Of a stretch of 64,000 bases of DNA, positions 1 to 8,156 are shown one piece after another. Both the position numbers and the translations under genes were made by a program. The notes beneath the pieces were generated by a model, which saw nothing but the letters and a program-made list of their open reading frames with translations, had not been told where the DNA came from and ran no database searches. This DNA comes from Paraburkholderia megapolitana. GTDB taxonomy: Bacteria > Pseudomonadota > Gammaproteobacteria > Burkholderiales > Burkholderiaceae. Location: contig NZ_CP041743.1 in the NCBI RefSeq assembly GCF_007556815.1, forward strand, positions 2,108,001 to 2,172,000. The letters are read 5' to 3'. Numbering within the stretch: the stretch's first letter is position 1; every line of letters begins with the position of its first letter.

Positions 1-564
1 GGAGGGTGCGCCGGTCAATCGCCAGGTAACTGGCGAGCCTGCAAAGCGATGTCTGCGATGGTGAAATACGACGCAGCACAATGGGGTGTGGGAGCAGCAT
101 TCGATCGCAACTACGGTGGGGATGGCACCGGCTCGCCCTTGCCGCTTGGCTCGCAAACCGATACGCGCGCCGTCATCGACGGCTATGTGAAATTTTCCAG
201 CGCAACTATCGGCGCGGGACTTGTCCATCGAATCGATCACGGAGCGCAGACACCGAATCTTTTCGACGTGGTGAGCAACTACTGGTGGATTGGCGGAAGC
301 TGGTTGCCTGTTCCGGAAGTTGCGCTCGACGCCCAGTTCGGTCATATCAGCGTAGACAGCAACGCTTCGGGAGGCTCTGTGATCGCCGCTCGCGCGATGT
401 ATTTCCTCTCCAAACGTACCGCCGTGTACGTCACGGCGGGGCATGTGTTCAATGAGCGCAACGCGGCGTTCTCGATTGACGGCGGCGTGGTCCCGCCCGC
501 TTCGACGCCATTGCCCGGCGTCGATCAAACCGGTGTGATGGTGGGCATGCGCCACCAGTTCTGA
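1..564 (+). CDS. Porin, C-terminal part (5' end outside window)
   Basis: The reading frame is open from base 1, so the N-terminal part lies upstream of the window and only about 187 residues are visible. The fragment alternates hydrophobic and polar residues like outer-membrane beta strands and ends in GMRHQF, with the terminal Phe that BamA recognises in Burkholderia-type general porins (OmpC/DcaP-like trimeric porins). It would form a diffusion channel for small solutes in the outer membrane. A methionine at 49 is internal and should not be taken as the start. The family assignment is good, but the substrate range cannot be read from sequence. Confidence 0.85.
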   Translation, partial: GGCAGQSPGNWRACKAMSAMVKYDAAQWGVGAAFDRNYGGDGTGSPLPLGSQTDTRAVIDGYVKFSSATIGAGLVHRIDHGAQTPNLFDVVSNYWWIGGSWLPVPEVALDAQFGHISVDSNASGGSVIAARAMYFLSKRTAVYVTAGHVFNERNAAFSIDGGVVPPASTPLPGVDQTGVMVGMRHQF

Positions 565-589
565 ACGGGTACGTTAGCTGCTCATCGAA

Positions 590-1054
590 TCAGACTGCCT
601 GGTCTTGAGCACGGATATATTCGTAATCCAGATAGTCGGCTCGTTCCCGGACCCGCTGAAAACCTGCAGCCTCGTACAGGGCACGGGCAGGATTATTGAT
701 GTGTACGTTCACGATGAGGTGCGTGTGACCATGCGCCGACGCATCCTCTACGAACTTGTCGAAGAGACGCCTGCCCAGGCCGTGTCGACGCTGTTCGGTC
801 GCAACGTAGATCGACGCGAGAACTGCTTTCTGGTCGTCCGTCTGCCAAAAACAATATCCGACCACTTTCCCTTCATGCTCGACGACGAACATTCGATCGA
901 GATTCGATGTCCACTGTCGCAGGTGTGAAGGGATGGCATTTTTCCATCCAGCTTCCTGCTCGGGTTCGATGTTGCGGATGTAATCGAGTTCTCCGCTGTA
1001 GATAAAAGGAAGATCTGTCGGGTGTGATTTTCTGATGATGTGCGTGGGTTGCAC
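590..1054 (-). CDS. GNAT family N-acetyltransferase
   Basis: A 154-residue protein with a GNAT fold. Residues about 75-88 give strand beta4 (AVLASIYVATEQ), followed by the acetyl-CoA pyrophosphate loop RRHGLG at 89-94 and the C-terminal NPARALYEAAGF signature. It would move an acetyl group from acetyl-CoA to an amine of an unknown substrate in the cytoplasm. I chose the GTG at 1054 because AAGGA lies 7 bases upstream and homologous GNAT proteins begin close to this point. The longer open frame back to 1174 adds 40 residues without domain character. It is convergent with the porin and divergent from the SDR that starts at 1343. Confidence 0.8.
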   Translation of the reverse strand: MQPTHIIRKSHPTDLPFIYSGELDYIRNIEPEQEAGWKNAIPSHLRQWTSNLDRMFVVEHEGKVVGYCFWQTDDQKAVLASIYVATEQRRHGLGRRLFDKFVEDASAHGHTHLIVNVHINNPARALYEAAGFQRVRERADYLDYEYIRAQDQAV

Positions 1055-1221
1055 TGATAGATCCTTGTAAGCGGGGCACCGTTGCGCACGATGCGCGTCG
1101 CAATGGTATACCGGTCTGACTGCTAGCGAACTGAAAAAGAGGTGGCTTGCGGCGGCTTGACACTGGAAGCGCAAGTCGACGCGCGTTCATGGTGTTCTCG
1201 ATAGATGCGCCAGCAACATAG

Positions 1222-1238
1222 ATCAAATGACATTGATG
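1222..1238. promoter_or_regulatory. Imperfect palindrome, candidate LysR site 1
   Basis: The sequence ATCAAATGACATTGATG holds ATCAA and TTGAT arms around a 6-base core. The same 17 bases, with one change, recur at 5336-5352 next to the LysR gene. This copy lies 105 bases before the SDR start at 1343, in the 288-base divergent gap after the GNAT gene. A small hairpin (GCATGG, four bases, CCATGC) follows at 1250-1265. Control by the LysR protein encoded at 4363-5316 is an inference. Confidence 0.45.
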
Positions 1239-1342
1239 CCATGGAGAAAGCATGGACCACCATGCAGAATGGCGTCTATCGTAGTTCGTCGGATACGGGC
1301 ACACCGTAATTGCAAACGCACTGCAAACAGAAGGATTACACA

Positions 1343-2116
1343 ATGCGAATATTCATCACGGGCTCGGCTGATGGGCTGGGCCGAATGGCAGCGCGCCTCC
1401 TGGTCGCCGACGGTCACCGTGTCGTTCTGCACGCTCGCAGCGAGGCGCGTGCAGAAGAAGCGTTGAGCATGGTATCGGGCGCGGAAACAGCGGTCTTCGG
1501 CGACTTGTCCAGCATCGAGCAGACAGCTAGCGTGGCCGACCAGGTCAATCGGCTCGGGCATTTCGACACGGTCATTCACAATGCGGCGGTCGGTTATCGC
1601 GAACCGAAACGGATTGAGACGGTCGACGGATTACCTCATGTCTTTGCTATCAATACGCTTGCACCGTATGTGCTGACTGCGTTGATCGAGAGGCCGCAGA
1701 GGCTGGTCTATTTGAGTTCTGGTCTACACCAGCAGGGCGATACAAGTCTCATGGATCTTGAATGGAAAGCGTGCCCGTGGGTTGGTGTCGCGGCCTATTC
1801 GGATTCGAAACTTCATGACGCATTGATCGCGTTTGCGGTGGCACGTCGTTGGCACAACGTATTCTCGAACGCGCTGGAGCCGGGGTGGGTTGCGACGAAA
1901 ATGGGTGGCGCAGGGGCGCCTGACGATCTCGAGGCAGCGCCCAAGACGCAAGTCTGGCTTGCGACCAGTGACGACCCGGCCGCGTGCGTGAGCGGCGAAT
2001 ACTTCTATCACATGAGACGGAAGACGCCCAAAGCTCAAGCTCGCGATCACGGTGTGCAGGAGCGGCTGCTCGATGCATGCGAGCGTCTCACGGGTATTCG
2101 AATAGCAAATACATAG
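1343..2116 (+). CDS. SDR family NAD(P)-dependent oxidoreductase
   Basis: A 257-residue short-chain dehydrogenase. The cofactor loop GSADGLG is at residues 7-13, a degenerate NAA motif at about 80, Ser at 125-126 (YLSSG) and the catalytic YxxxK at Tyr152 and Lys156 (YSDSK). The loop GSADGLG differs from the usual TGxxxGxG only in detail, so the enzyme should be active on an unknown alcohol, ketone or related substrate. I start at 1343 because AAGGA sits 7 bases upstream; the frame opens earlier at 1310 without a ribosome site. It converges with the NmrA-like gene, from which a terminator hairpin separates it. Confidence 0.85.
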   Translation: MRIFITGSADGLGRMAARLLVADGHRVVLHARSEARAEEALSMVSGAETAVFGDLSSIEQTASVADQVNRLGHFDTVIHNAAVGYREPKRIETVDGLPHVFAINTLAPYVLTALIERPQRLVYLSSGLHQQGDTSLMDLEWKACPWVGVAAYSDSKLHDALIAFAVARRWHNVFSNALEPGWVATKMGGAGAPDDLEAAPKTQVWLATSDDPAACVSGEYFYHMRRKTPKAQARDHGVQERLLDACERLTGIRIANT

Positions 2117-2124
2117 CGGTAAAA

Positions 2125-2154
2125 CGAGGCGTTCCCGCAAGCAGGAACGCCTCG
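2125..2154 (-). terminator. Rho-independent terminator between convergent genes
   Basis: A perfect 11-bp stem (CGAGGCGTTCC paired with GGAACGCCTCG) with an 8-base loop. Read on the minus strand it is followed by TTTT, so it should end transcription of the NmrA-like gene that stops at 2160. Without a U tract on the plus side, it is only a weaker stop for the SDR. Confidence 0.7.
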
Positions 2155-2159
2155 CTGGC

Positions 2160-3017
2160 TTACGAGATCAGTTCTCGCAGGACAGTGTCGAGAGCGATCG
2201 TGCCGAACCGACGCTCGATAGCATTCCCGCCTTCGAAGTCGATCCACCCTTCGTTGAAGCCATCGATCATGCGGATGCGCGGCATCGGATAACTCATGCC
2301 TTGCGATTTGAAGAGTGCTTCCCACGTGTCGCGCGGAACAGCTCGTACACGCACGGCAGAACCGAGCGCTGCAGAGAAACCTGCCGCAATGTCGTTTGCC
2401 GAATAGCGACCTGGGCCTTCGAGTTCGACGATCCGATGTCCGCTCCAGGACTCGGTGAGCAACCCGGCTGCGGTATGTCCAATGTCTTTTGCGGCCACCA
2501 TGGGAATCGGGTGATCGAGCGGCTGAAGGAACGAGGAAAGGACACCCGAACGTGCGTCTTCGACGTCCCACGCAGCGTTCTCCATGAACCACGCTGCCCG
2601 TAGCATGCAGACCGGGATATCGACCGAACGCAGCATTTCTTCCGTCATGCTGGAATTATTCAGCAGGTTCGGTTCGGAGACGTGTGCACCGACCGTGGAA
2701 AGGAACACGATCTTGCCGGGTCGGGCGATCTCGATTGCGCGCTTGACGGACACGCAATTTCGTTGAGTCTGCGGGAAACCGGGTTCCGGATTGTAGTTGG
2801 GCGGCGTCATGAAAAATACACCGTCGGTACCTTTGAACGCGCTAGCTAGCGCGTCGGAATCTTCGATTTCCGCTATCGCGACTTCGCAGCCGAGATCTGC
2901 CCACGGCTTACCCTTCTCGGCATCTCGAACGATTGCCCTAACCGGCAACCCTTTCGCTAGCAGCGAACGCGCAACGATACCGCCGACTTTGCCTGTAATA
3001 CCTGTAATCGCAAACAT
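2160..3017 (-). CDS. NmrA-like NAD(P)-binding protein
   Basis: A 285-residue atypical SDR of the NmrA/HSCARG type. It begins with MFAITG and has an intact GITGKVGG dinucleotide loop at residues 6-13, followed by VRAIVRD, where the Arg is placed to contact the NADP 2'-phosphate. The family includes NADP redox sensors and NAD(P)H-dependent reductases such as the quinone reductase QorB, so either a reductase or a sensor role is possible. A paralogue is encoded at 5416-6288. It stands alone on the minus strand with a terminator after it and a palindrome (3191-3209) in its promoter. Confidence 0.8.
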   Translation of the reverse strand: MFAITGITGKVGGIVARSLLAKGLPVRAIVRDAEKGKPWADLGCEVAIAEIEDSDALASAFKGTDGVFFMTPPNYNPEPGFPQTQRNCVSVKRAIEIARPGKIVFLSTVGAHVSEPNLLNNSSMTEEMLRSVDIPVCMLRAAWFMENAAWDVEDARSGVLSSFLQPLDHPIPMVAAKDIGHTAAGLLTESWSGHRIVELEGPGRYSANDIAAGFSAALGSAVRVRAVPRDTWEALFKSQGMSYPMPRIRMIDGFNEGWIDFEGGNAIERRFGTIALDTVLRELIS

Positions 3018-3190
3018 TGAAATATTCCTTTGAATTGAAGATCAAGCGGCCGTCGCCGTTCCGTGCCTTGCTCGCGGACCGATGCGTGTCCTGGTTTTGC
3101 ATTCGTGGCGGCCGTGTAGTCAACGATTGAAGCTGCTTTCAGGGTAAGCCGGAAGGGCACGTGACTTAAAGAGCCCGTTAGTCAGAAATA

Positions 3191-3209
3191 TAATGACGAA
3201 AAATCATTA
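3191..3209. promoter_or_regulatory. Palindrome upstream of NmrA-like gene
   Basis: TAATGACGAAAAATCATTA has 6-bp inverted arms (TAATGA and TCATTA) around 7 bases. It lies 174 bases upstream of the start at 3017. It has the same length and the same AATGAC/TCATT layout as a palindrome at 21346-21364, and shares ATGAC with the motif at 1222 and 5336. It is a candidate operator; the binding protein is unknown. Confidence 0.4.
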
Positions 3210-3277
3210 GTTCGATTCCCAGCACATCATCAAGATGGTGCGCTCATCCTGTATGGGAAGACCGCTGTGCGTGCCCT

Positions 3278-3598
3278 TCAATGACGTGCATAAACAGAAC
3301 CGAACATCTCCACCGCATTGGCGCGATTGCCCGACGCTGACGAGCCGGCCGGCGAGCCACTGACGCTGTTTGTCGAGACCGAAGCATTTGCATTGCTCGC
3401 AGCGATCTTCGCTTCGGCTGCCTGGATGTCGTCGGGATAGTGCGGATCGTTCGCGCGCGGACGGTAGCCGGCGTTCTCGAGTTGCACCAGCTCGGCACGC
3501 ACCTGGGCGCGAGTAACGGTCTCCGGCCCCTGGGCGTGGCTAGCGATTGGCAGCGCTATAACGACGGCTGCGATCAGGTTGATCGTGACGGTTTTCAT
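3278..3598 (-). CDS. DUF4148 domain-containing exported protein (copy 2)
   Basis: A 106-residue protein with a Sec signal peptide (MKTVTINLIAAVVIALPIAS, cleavage near SHA-Q) followed by the short DUF4148 core: VTRAQVRAELVQLENAGYRP, then YPDDIQAAEAKI. The remainder is a Ser/Ala/Asn-rich tail. DUF4148 proteins are common in Burkholderiaceae, are periplasmic, and have no known function. The start at 3598 is preceded by AGGA at 8 bases. It lies downstream of a second DUF4148 gene in the same direction, with a strong hairpin between them. Confidence 0.85.
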   Translation of the reverse strand: MKTVTINLIAAVVIALPIASHAQGPETVTRAQVRAELVQLENAGYRPRANDPHYPDDIQAAEAKIAASNANASVSTNSVSGSPAGSSASGNRANAVEMFGSVYARH

Positions 3599-3626
3599 TT
3601 CGTGAGTCCTGTGTCGGTCAGTGAGA

Positions 3627-3653
3627 CCTTCCAGCACGGATCGTGCTGGAAGG
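3627..3653 (-). terminator. Hairpin between the two DUF4148 genes
   Basis: A perfect 12-bp stem (CCTTCCAGCACG paired with CGTGCTGGAAGG) with a 3-base loop lies just after the stop codon of the upstream DUF4148 gene. There is no U tract on either strand, so it may be a weak terminator or an mRNA-stabilising element that sets the ratio of the two products. Confidence 0.5.
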
Positions 3654-3666
3654 GTTGTCTGTCGTC

Positions 3667-3990
3667 TCAGTGGTGGGCGAACAGTGAGCGCGAGTTGTCA
3701 GTGAAAGCAACCCGGGCACTGGAATCGGATGTCCCGGAAGCGACGCCACCCACACCAGAGTCGGTGTTGACCGAGGTACCGTTGGTAGCAGCGAGTTTCG
3801 CCTCGGCTGCCTGAATGTCGGTGGGGTAGTAGCGGTCGTTCTGGCCTGGGCGATAGCCAGCTTTCTCGATCTGAACGAGATCGGCGCGTACCTGTGCGCG
3901 GGTGAGGCCTGAGCCGGTTTCCTGGGCATGGCTGGCGATCGGGAACGCAAGGACGGTAGCGGCTACGAGGGTCAGTTGACGGATGTTCAT
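3667..3990 (-). CDS. DUF4148 domain-containing exported protein (copy 1)
   Basis: A 107-residue paralogue of the gene just downstream. A signal peptide (MNIRQLTLVAATVLAFPIAS, cleavage near SHA-Q) precedes LTRAQVRADLVQIEKAGYRP and YPTDIQAAEAKLA, then a Gly/Ser/Thr-rich tail. The start at 3990 has a strong GAAGGAG site. The two copies share about half their residues in the core while the tails differ, which suggests a local duplication. The function is unknown; the location is most likely the periplasm. Confidence 0.87.
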   Translation of the reverse strand: MNIRQLTLVAATVLAFPIASHAQETGSGLTRAQVRADLVQIEKAGYRPGQNDRYYPTDIQAAEAKLAATNGTSVNTDSGVGGVASGTSDSSARVAFTDNSRSLFAHH

Positions 3991-4362
3991 GGCAAATCTC
4001 CTTCGGTTGGTTGGTAAGCGAACGTTTCGCTTGAAATGAATTCTGGGCAAAAGGAGATCAAACTGAAATAGCATCAAAGTAATAAAATCGATGCGTAAAT
4101 GTCATTTAATGGACAAGCGAGAAAATCTGCAGGATGTGCCGATCGCTGCTACCGGGACGTATCGCGGGAAACTTCCGCAGTAGAGATTTCGTCGAGGTCG
4201 CGGTGCATGTGCCTTTCCCGGAGGATGTCGATTGCCCGCGGCTCTTTGTCTGCCACGATGGTTCTGGCGATCGACTGGGGAGGTGTTTATGGCGCGGCTA
4301 GGGAAGGCGCCGCGCGCAGGTGGCTATATTTATGCAGAGTTCGGGCGGAGGTACGCTAGCGG
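3991..4362. other. Gene-poor stretch of 372 bases
   Basis: This lies between the DUF4148 start and the LysR stop codon. The first 100 bases are AT-rich and probably hold the DUF4148 promoter. Short open frames on the plus strand (for example 4099-4359) lack a ribosome site and any domain pattern. I see no RNA gene or repeat. Confidence 0.5.
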
Positions 4363-5316
4363 CTACGCGCGGCCAGGCTTGGTGCGTTTCTCAATCGGCC
4401 TGCTAGGGGGCGCGCTGAGTGAACTAATAAAATCGAGGAACACGCGTACCTTGGCCGGAACATGATGCCGGGACGGGTAGAGTGCGTAAAGGGGAAACCG
4501 GTCGTCGGGCCAGTCGGAAAACAGTTCGACAAGTCTGCCATCCGCAAGCATTTGTTCCACACCAAGTTCCATGACCTGAGCAATCGCGTGGCCGGCCAGG
4601 CAGACGCTATGCATTGTGACCACGTCGTTGACTGTGAGTCGTCCCGCGACCTCGACGGTAATTTTCTTGCGCCCGCGATGGAATTCCCAGTCGAAAGGCC
4701 GCCCTGTTTCGGGATCCCGGAACCTTATACATTGATGGGCGTCGCTTTCAAGTTCGGAGGGCTGTTCGGGGCGACCCTTGCGCTTGAGGTAGGCGGGTGC
4801 TGCAACAGTCAGGTTGCGCGTATCCAGGAGCTTTCGTGCGACAAGACTGGAAGGTCGAGGCTCGCCAAATCTGACCGCAACGTCAAACCCGTCGGCGATC
4901 ATGTCCCCGAGCTGGTCCTTCGTGATCAGTTCAACCCGGAGTTCCGGATATTGATCGATAAATGATCCCAGCCTCGGAGCGAGCAGTAGTCGGGAGAAAA
5001 ACGGATCGACGTTCACCCTTAGCCGGCCACGCACGGCGGTCACGCCCTGAGTCGCCGACGTCGCCGCTTCCTCGAGTGCGGCAAGCAGTGGCATGACCTG
5101 TTCGTAGAGACGGCGGCCTTCATCGGTTAGCGTGACCGAGCGCGTTGTGCGGTCAAGAAGGCGAACGCCGAGTCGTCCCTCAAGCCGCGCTATGCAACGG
5201 CTGACTCCCGATTGCGACATGTCAAGTATGTCTCCCGCTGCCGCAAAACTGCCGGTATCGACAATCGCGGACAGCACGCCCATACCGTTCAAGATGCGTT
5301 CATCGAAGCCGGCCAT
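4363..5316 (-). CDS. LysR family transcriptional regulator
   Basis: A 317-residue LysR regulator. The winged helix-turn-helix is at residues about 10-65 (GSFAAAGDILDMSQSGVSRCIARLE, then LLDRTTRSVTLTDEGRRLY), followed by a periplasmic-binding-protein-like effector domain (GRLRVNVDPFFSRLLLAPRLGSF, then DVAVRFGEP). The start at 5316 has AGGAG 7 bases upstream. It is divergent from the NmrA-like gene at 5416, the usual layout for a LysR protein and its target. The 99-base gap contains the repeated motif at 5336-5352. The effector is unknown. Confidence 0.9.
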   Translation of the reverse strand: MAGFDERILNGMGVLSAIVDTGSFAAAGDILDMSQSGVSRCIARLEGRLGVRLLDRTTRSVTLTDEGRRLYEQVMPLLAALEEAATSATQGVTAVRGRLRVNVDPFFSRLLLAPRLGSFIDQYPELRVELITKDQLGDMIADGFDVAVRFGEPRPSSLVARKLLDTRNLTVAAPAYLKRKGRPEQPSELESDAHQCIRFRDPETGRPFDWEFHRGRKKITVEVAGRLTVNDVVTMHSVCLAGHAIAQVMELGVEQMLADGRLVELFSDWPDDRFPLYALYPSRHHVPAKVRVFLDFISSLSAPPSRPIEKRTKPGRA

Positions 5317-5335
5317 CGATGCTCTCCTGTCATGT

Positions 5336-5352
5336 ATCAAATGACACTGATG
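5336..5352. promoter_or_regulatory. Imperfect palindrome, candidate LysR site 2
   Basis: ATCAAATGACACTGATG is identical in 16 of 17 bases to the motif at 1222-1238 and keeps the ATCA/TGAT arms. It sits 20 bases from the LysR start and 64 bases from the NmrA-like start, where an autoregulated LysR protein usually binds. The motif is seen directly; its recognition by this LysR protein is inferred. Confidence 0.5.
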
Positions 5353-5415
5353 TTATCGCTAAACGACGTGCCTACGCACAAAATCCATCAAATACTGCGA
5401 ATCATGGAGGGCGCA

Positions 5416-6288
5416 ATGTTTGCGATTACCGGAATCGTCGATCCGGTGGGAGGAGTGGTTGCACGCGTTCTGCTTGCGGCTGGGTTGGACGTGCGCGCGA
5501 TCGTTGACGAAGCAGCTAAAGGAGTGGAATGGGTCGACCAGTGTTGCGAAGTGGCTGTAGCGGAGATGAACGATGCAGACGCTTTGTTACGTGCTTTTCG
5601 CGGTGTCGAAGGGGTCTTCGTTCTGTTGTCAGCGAATTTTGATCCGGTGCCTGGATCTCCAGAGTCGACCGTCTCGATCGCCGCATTGAGGCACGCGCTA
5701 ACTTCAGCAATGCCGAAGCGGGTAGTTTGTCTCTCCACGATTGGTGCCCACGCAACGCAGCCAGGTACCCTGCTACAACACAGCTCGATAGAGCGCGAAT
5801 TCGGTTCGCTGCCTATGCCAGTCGCTTTTTTGCGCGCTGCATGGTTCATGGAGAGCGCAGCTTCGGACATTGCATCCGCACTCGTATCCGGCGCAATTCC
5901 AAGCTTCCTTTTTCCGCTCGGGAAGCCGGTTCCTATGGTGGCGATCGCCGACGTGGGTCGAATGGCAGCGCGTCTTCTTCGCCAGGATTGGATCGGTAAG
6001 AAGATCGTAGAGATCGAGGGTCCACATCGAACCTCCCCTAACGATGTCGCAGAAGTATTTTCCCGACTGCTGGGCCGTGATATTCGGATGCAACCTGTGG
6101 CTCGCGACACATGGGAGGAAGTGTTCGCCTCGCAGGGAATGAAGAACTCGTTGCTACATATCCAGATGCTGGATGGTCTCAACGCAGGATGGATCGACTT
6201 TGAATTCCCGAAAAATACCGTCAAGGGTAGTGTTCCGCTAGAAGTCGTTGTGCGCGGGCTGATTCATCACACTTTCGAAACGGTGTGA
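5416..6288 (+). CDS. NmrA-like protein with degenerate cofactor loop
   Basis: A 290-residue paralogue of the NmrA-like protein at 2160-3017, alignable over its whole length (MFAITGI, VGGVVAR, LLAAGLDVRAIV, AWFMESAA, WIDFEF). Two cofactor positions differ: the GITGKVGG loop has become GIVDPVGG, losing the middle Gly, and the Arg of VRAIVRD has become Asp (VRAIVDE). It may bind NAD rather than NADP, bind no cofactor, or act as a regulatory partner. I start at 5416, where GGAGG is 5 bases upstream; the longer frame from 5212 overlaps the LysR gene. It is divergent from that LysR regulator and followed by an SDR in the same direction. Confidence 0.82.
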   Translation: MFAITGIVDPVGGVVARVLLAAGLDVRAIVDEAAKGVEWVDQCCEVAVAEMNDADALLRAFRGVEGVFVLLSANFDPVPGSPESTVSIAALRHALTSAMPKRVVCLSTIGAHATQPGTLLQHSSIEREFGSLPMPVAFLRAAWFMESAASDIASALVSGAIPSFLFPLGKPVPMVAIADVGRMAARLLRQDWIGKKIVEIEGPHRTSPNDVAEVFSRLLGRDIRMQPVARDTWEEVFASQGMKNSLLHIQMLDGLNAGWIDFEFPKNTVKGSVPLEVVVRGLIHHTFETV

Positions 6289-6401
6289 GGCTCAGACATC
6301 CGGTGGCGCTGCTTTTCCTCCGTTCACATGCGGTGCGTTTTTCCGGTATCCAGTGCGCAGTGTGAGCGCAGCTAGTCAAATTGCTTCAAGGGAGTTATGC
6401 C

Positions 6402-7097
6402 ATGTCCGAAAAATCAACTGCTTTAATCATCGGCGCGTCCCGCGGGCTTGGTCTGGGTCTTGCACGTGAGTATCTGCGTCGCGGGTGGAGTGTGGTTGCC
6501 ACGGTGCGCAGCGAGAGCGGTCAAACAGCCTTGCACGAATTGCAGAAGTCCTACCACGCACTAGAAATTGAAACCGTCGACATCACGAAGCCTGACGAAG
6601 TGGACGCGCTATTCGCACGTTGCCGGGACAGAAGTTTCGAACTTCTTTTCGTTAACGCAGGCGTGACCAATGATCCGCAAGAGACGGTCGACCAGGTTTC
6701 GACAGAGGAATTCGTGCGAGTCATGGTGACGAATTCCTTGAGTCCCATGCGCGTTGTTGAGCGCCTGGTCGAGTGCGTTTGCCCGAAGGGAATGATTGCC
6801 GTGATGTCATCCGAGCTGGGCAGTATCGCTGGCAACACTAGTGGAGGCTGGGAGGTCTATCGCGGCAGCAAGGCCGCACTCAATACGCTGATGAAGAGCC
6901 TGGTTGCACGTCGTATAGCGGATACGCGCACTTTCTATGTAGTCGCGCCGGGATGGGTCCGTACGGACATGGGTGGCCCGGAAGCGCTCCTTGACATCGA
7001 AACGAGTATTCCCGGCGTCGTAGATGCATTGGAGCACTACCGGGGAACGTCCGGGCTGGTGTTCACGAACTATCGCAAGGAAATCCTGCCCTGGTAG
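6402..7097 (+). CDS. SDR family oxidoreductase
   Basis: A 231-residue short-chain dehydrogenase of the CsgA/carbonyl-reductase-like type. It has GASRGLGLG at residues 9-17, an NAG motif (LFVNAGVT), a Ser region MSSELGSI, and the catalytic YRGSK. The start at 6402 is chosen because AAGGGAG is about 7 bases upstream. The gene follows the NmrA-like gene after 113 bases in the same direction, so the two may be co-transcribed under the LysR regulator. The substrate is unknown. Confidence 0.83.
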   Translation: MSEKSTALIIGASRGLGLGLAREYLRRGWSVVATVRSESGQTALHELQKSYHALEIETVDITKPDEVDALFARCRDRSFELLFVNAGVTNDPQETVDQVSTEEFVRVMVTNSLSPMRVVERLVECVCPKGMIAVMSSELGSIAGNTSGGWEVYRGSKAALNTLMKSLVARRIADTRTFYVVAPGWVRTDMGGPEALLDIETSIPGVVDALEHYRGTSGLVFTNYRKEILPW

Positions 7098-7472
7098 GGA
7101 CTGTCGCTGGTTCTTTCCGGATTGAACGGCTGGTTCGTGGAAGTCCTGGGGTCTGCCTCGCTTGCAATCCCATATTTATCGTTCAATAATTTAAATGGAA
7201 ATCGCAGCACCGCCGAATCCATTCCCGGTGTGAAGGGGTGAGGTGAAGGCGATCTCCCTACGAAGCAAGCGGGCTATTCGTGACTGTAACCATGACTAAT
7301 TGTCATTTGTTAGATGACATCCGCGATATCGAGTCGTGAGCCTTGCGTGGGCATAATCAATCCGTATGCCCGCCTCGGATGTGTCCTGACTGACGAGCTC
7401 TTGAGTTGTCTTCGCTCTCGTGAACGAAGCGATTTTTTGCGCATAGCGTGATTCAACTATTTGGGGAAACAC
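7098..7472. promoter_or_regulatory. Promoter region of the molybdenum hydroxylase operon (375 bases, no gene)
   Basis: No coding sequence is visible. TTATCGTTCAATAA at 7176-7189 matches 12 of 14 bases of the site before the cyclase gene (11411-11424). CTAA-N10-TTAG at 7296-7313 encloses TGTCATTTG, the reverse complement of the CAAATGACA core found at 1224 and 5338. This is overlapped by TGTCAT and ATGACA arms (7301-7306 and 7314-7319). These are candidate operators for an operon that starts at 7473; I could not place a convincing -35/-10 pair. Confidence 0.35.
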
Positions 7473-8156
7473 ATGGGAAACGACCCGGAATCGAAACCGG
7501 ACTCAACCGATGCCGATGAACCTCAACAGGCGACCGGCGTGGTCATGACTCGTCGCGGTCTGTTCCGCTCGACTCTGGCGGCTGCCACGTCAGTTGCGCT
7601 GAACGGCGTACAGGCAACACCCGTTGCTGCGTTGACGGAGAACCGGTCGCACACGCCACGCACCAACAATCTGGTGCGGATATCGGTGACGATCAACGGC
7701 GTTGGACATCGTCTCGAGGTGCGCTCGGACGTCACGTTGCTTGACTTGCTGCGAGAGCAACTGCATCTCACCGGCGCGAAGAAAGGCTGCAACCGCGGCG
7801 AGTGTGGTGCCTGCACCGTTATGCTGGATGGGCGACGGGTCAACTCCTGTTTTGTGTTTGCTGCGACCCTGGAGGGACGCCGTGTGACGACGGTCGAAGG
7901 ACTCGCTGCAGGCGATTCGCTGCATCCGGTGCAGCGTGCGTTCATAAGCTGCGACGCGTTCCAGTGCGGGTTCTGCACGTCGGGGCAGATCATGTCTGCG
8001 GTCGGCTGCATTGAAGAAGGGCACACAGGGTCCAACGTGGAGATCCGCGAGTGGATGAGCGGAAATCTCTGCCGATGTTCGGCCTATCCGCAGATCGCCG
8101 CGGCGGTCGAGACGGCCTCGCTCGAAATGCTCGGAGGCGCACATGGAGCCGTTTGA
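7473..8156 (+). CDS. paoA: Molybdenum hydroxylase, [2Fe-2S] subunit with Tat signal (PaoA-like)
   Basis: A 227-residue iron-sulfur subunit of the xanthine dehydrogenase family. A twin-arginine signal (TRRGLF, Arg27-Arg28) and a hydrophobic stretch precede the plant-type ferredoxin cluster (CNRGECGACTVMLDGRRVNSC without its first residue) and the second cluster domain with CGFCTSGQ and CRC. Tat export of the whole complex is known for Escherichia coli PaoABC, a periplasmic aldehyde oxidoreductase, which this resembles in size and order. The ATG at 7473 has GGGG 6 bases upstream; a TTG at 7461 is an in-frame alternative. The next gene overlaps its end by 14 bases. Confidence 0.85.
   Translation: MGNDPESKPDSTDADEPQQATGVVMTRRGLFRSTLAAATSVALNGVQATPVAALTENRSHTPRTNNLVRISVTINGVGHRLEVRSDVTLLDLLREQLHLTGAKKGCNRGECGACTVMLDGRRVNSCFVFAATLEGRRVTTVEGLAAGDSLHPVQRAFISCDAFQCGFCTSGQIMSAVGCIEEGHTGSNVEIREWMSGNLCRCSAYPQIAAAVETASLEMLGGAHGAV

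Noticed and set aside
605..928. 107-codon plus-strand frame opposite the GNAT gene
   Set aside because: The minus strand carries a clear acetyltransferase with motif and ribosome site; this frame is its shadow.
4099..4359. 86-codon plus-strand frame in the gap after the DUF4148 genes
   Set aside because: It has no ribosome site, an atypical composition and ends at the LysR stop region. There is no support as a gene.
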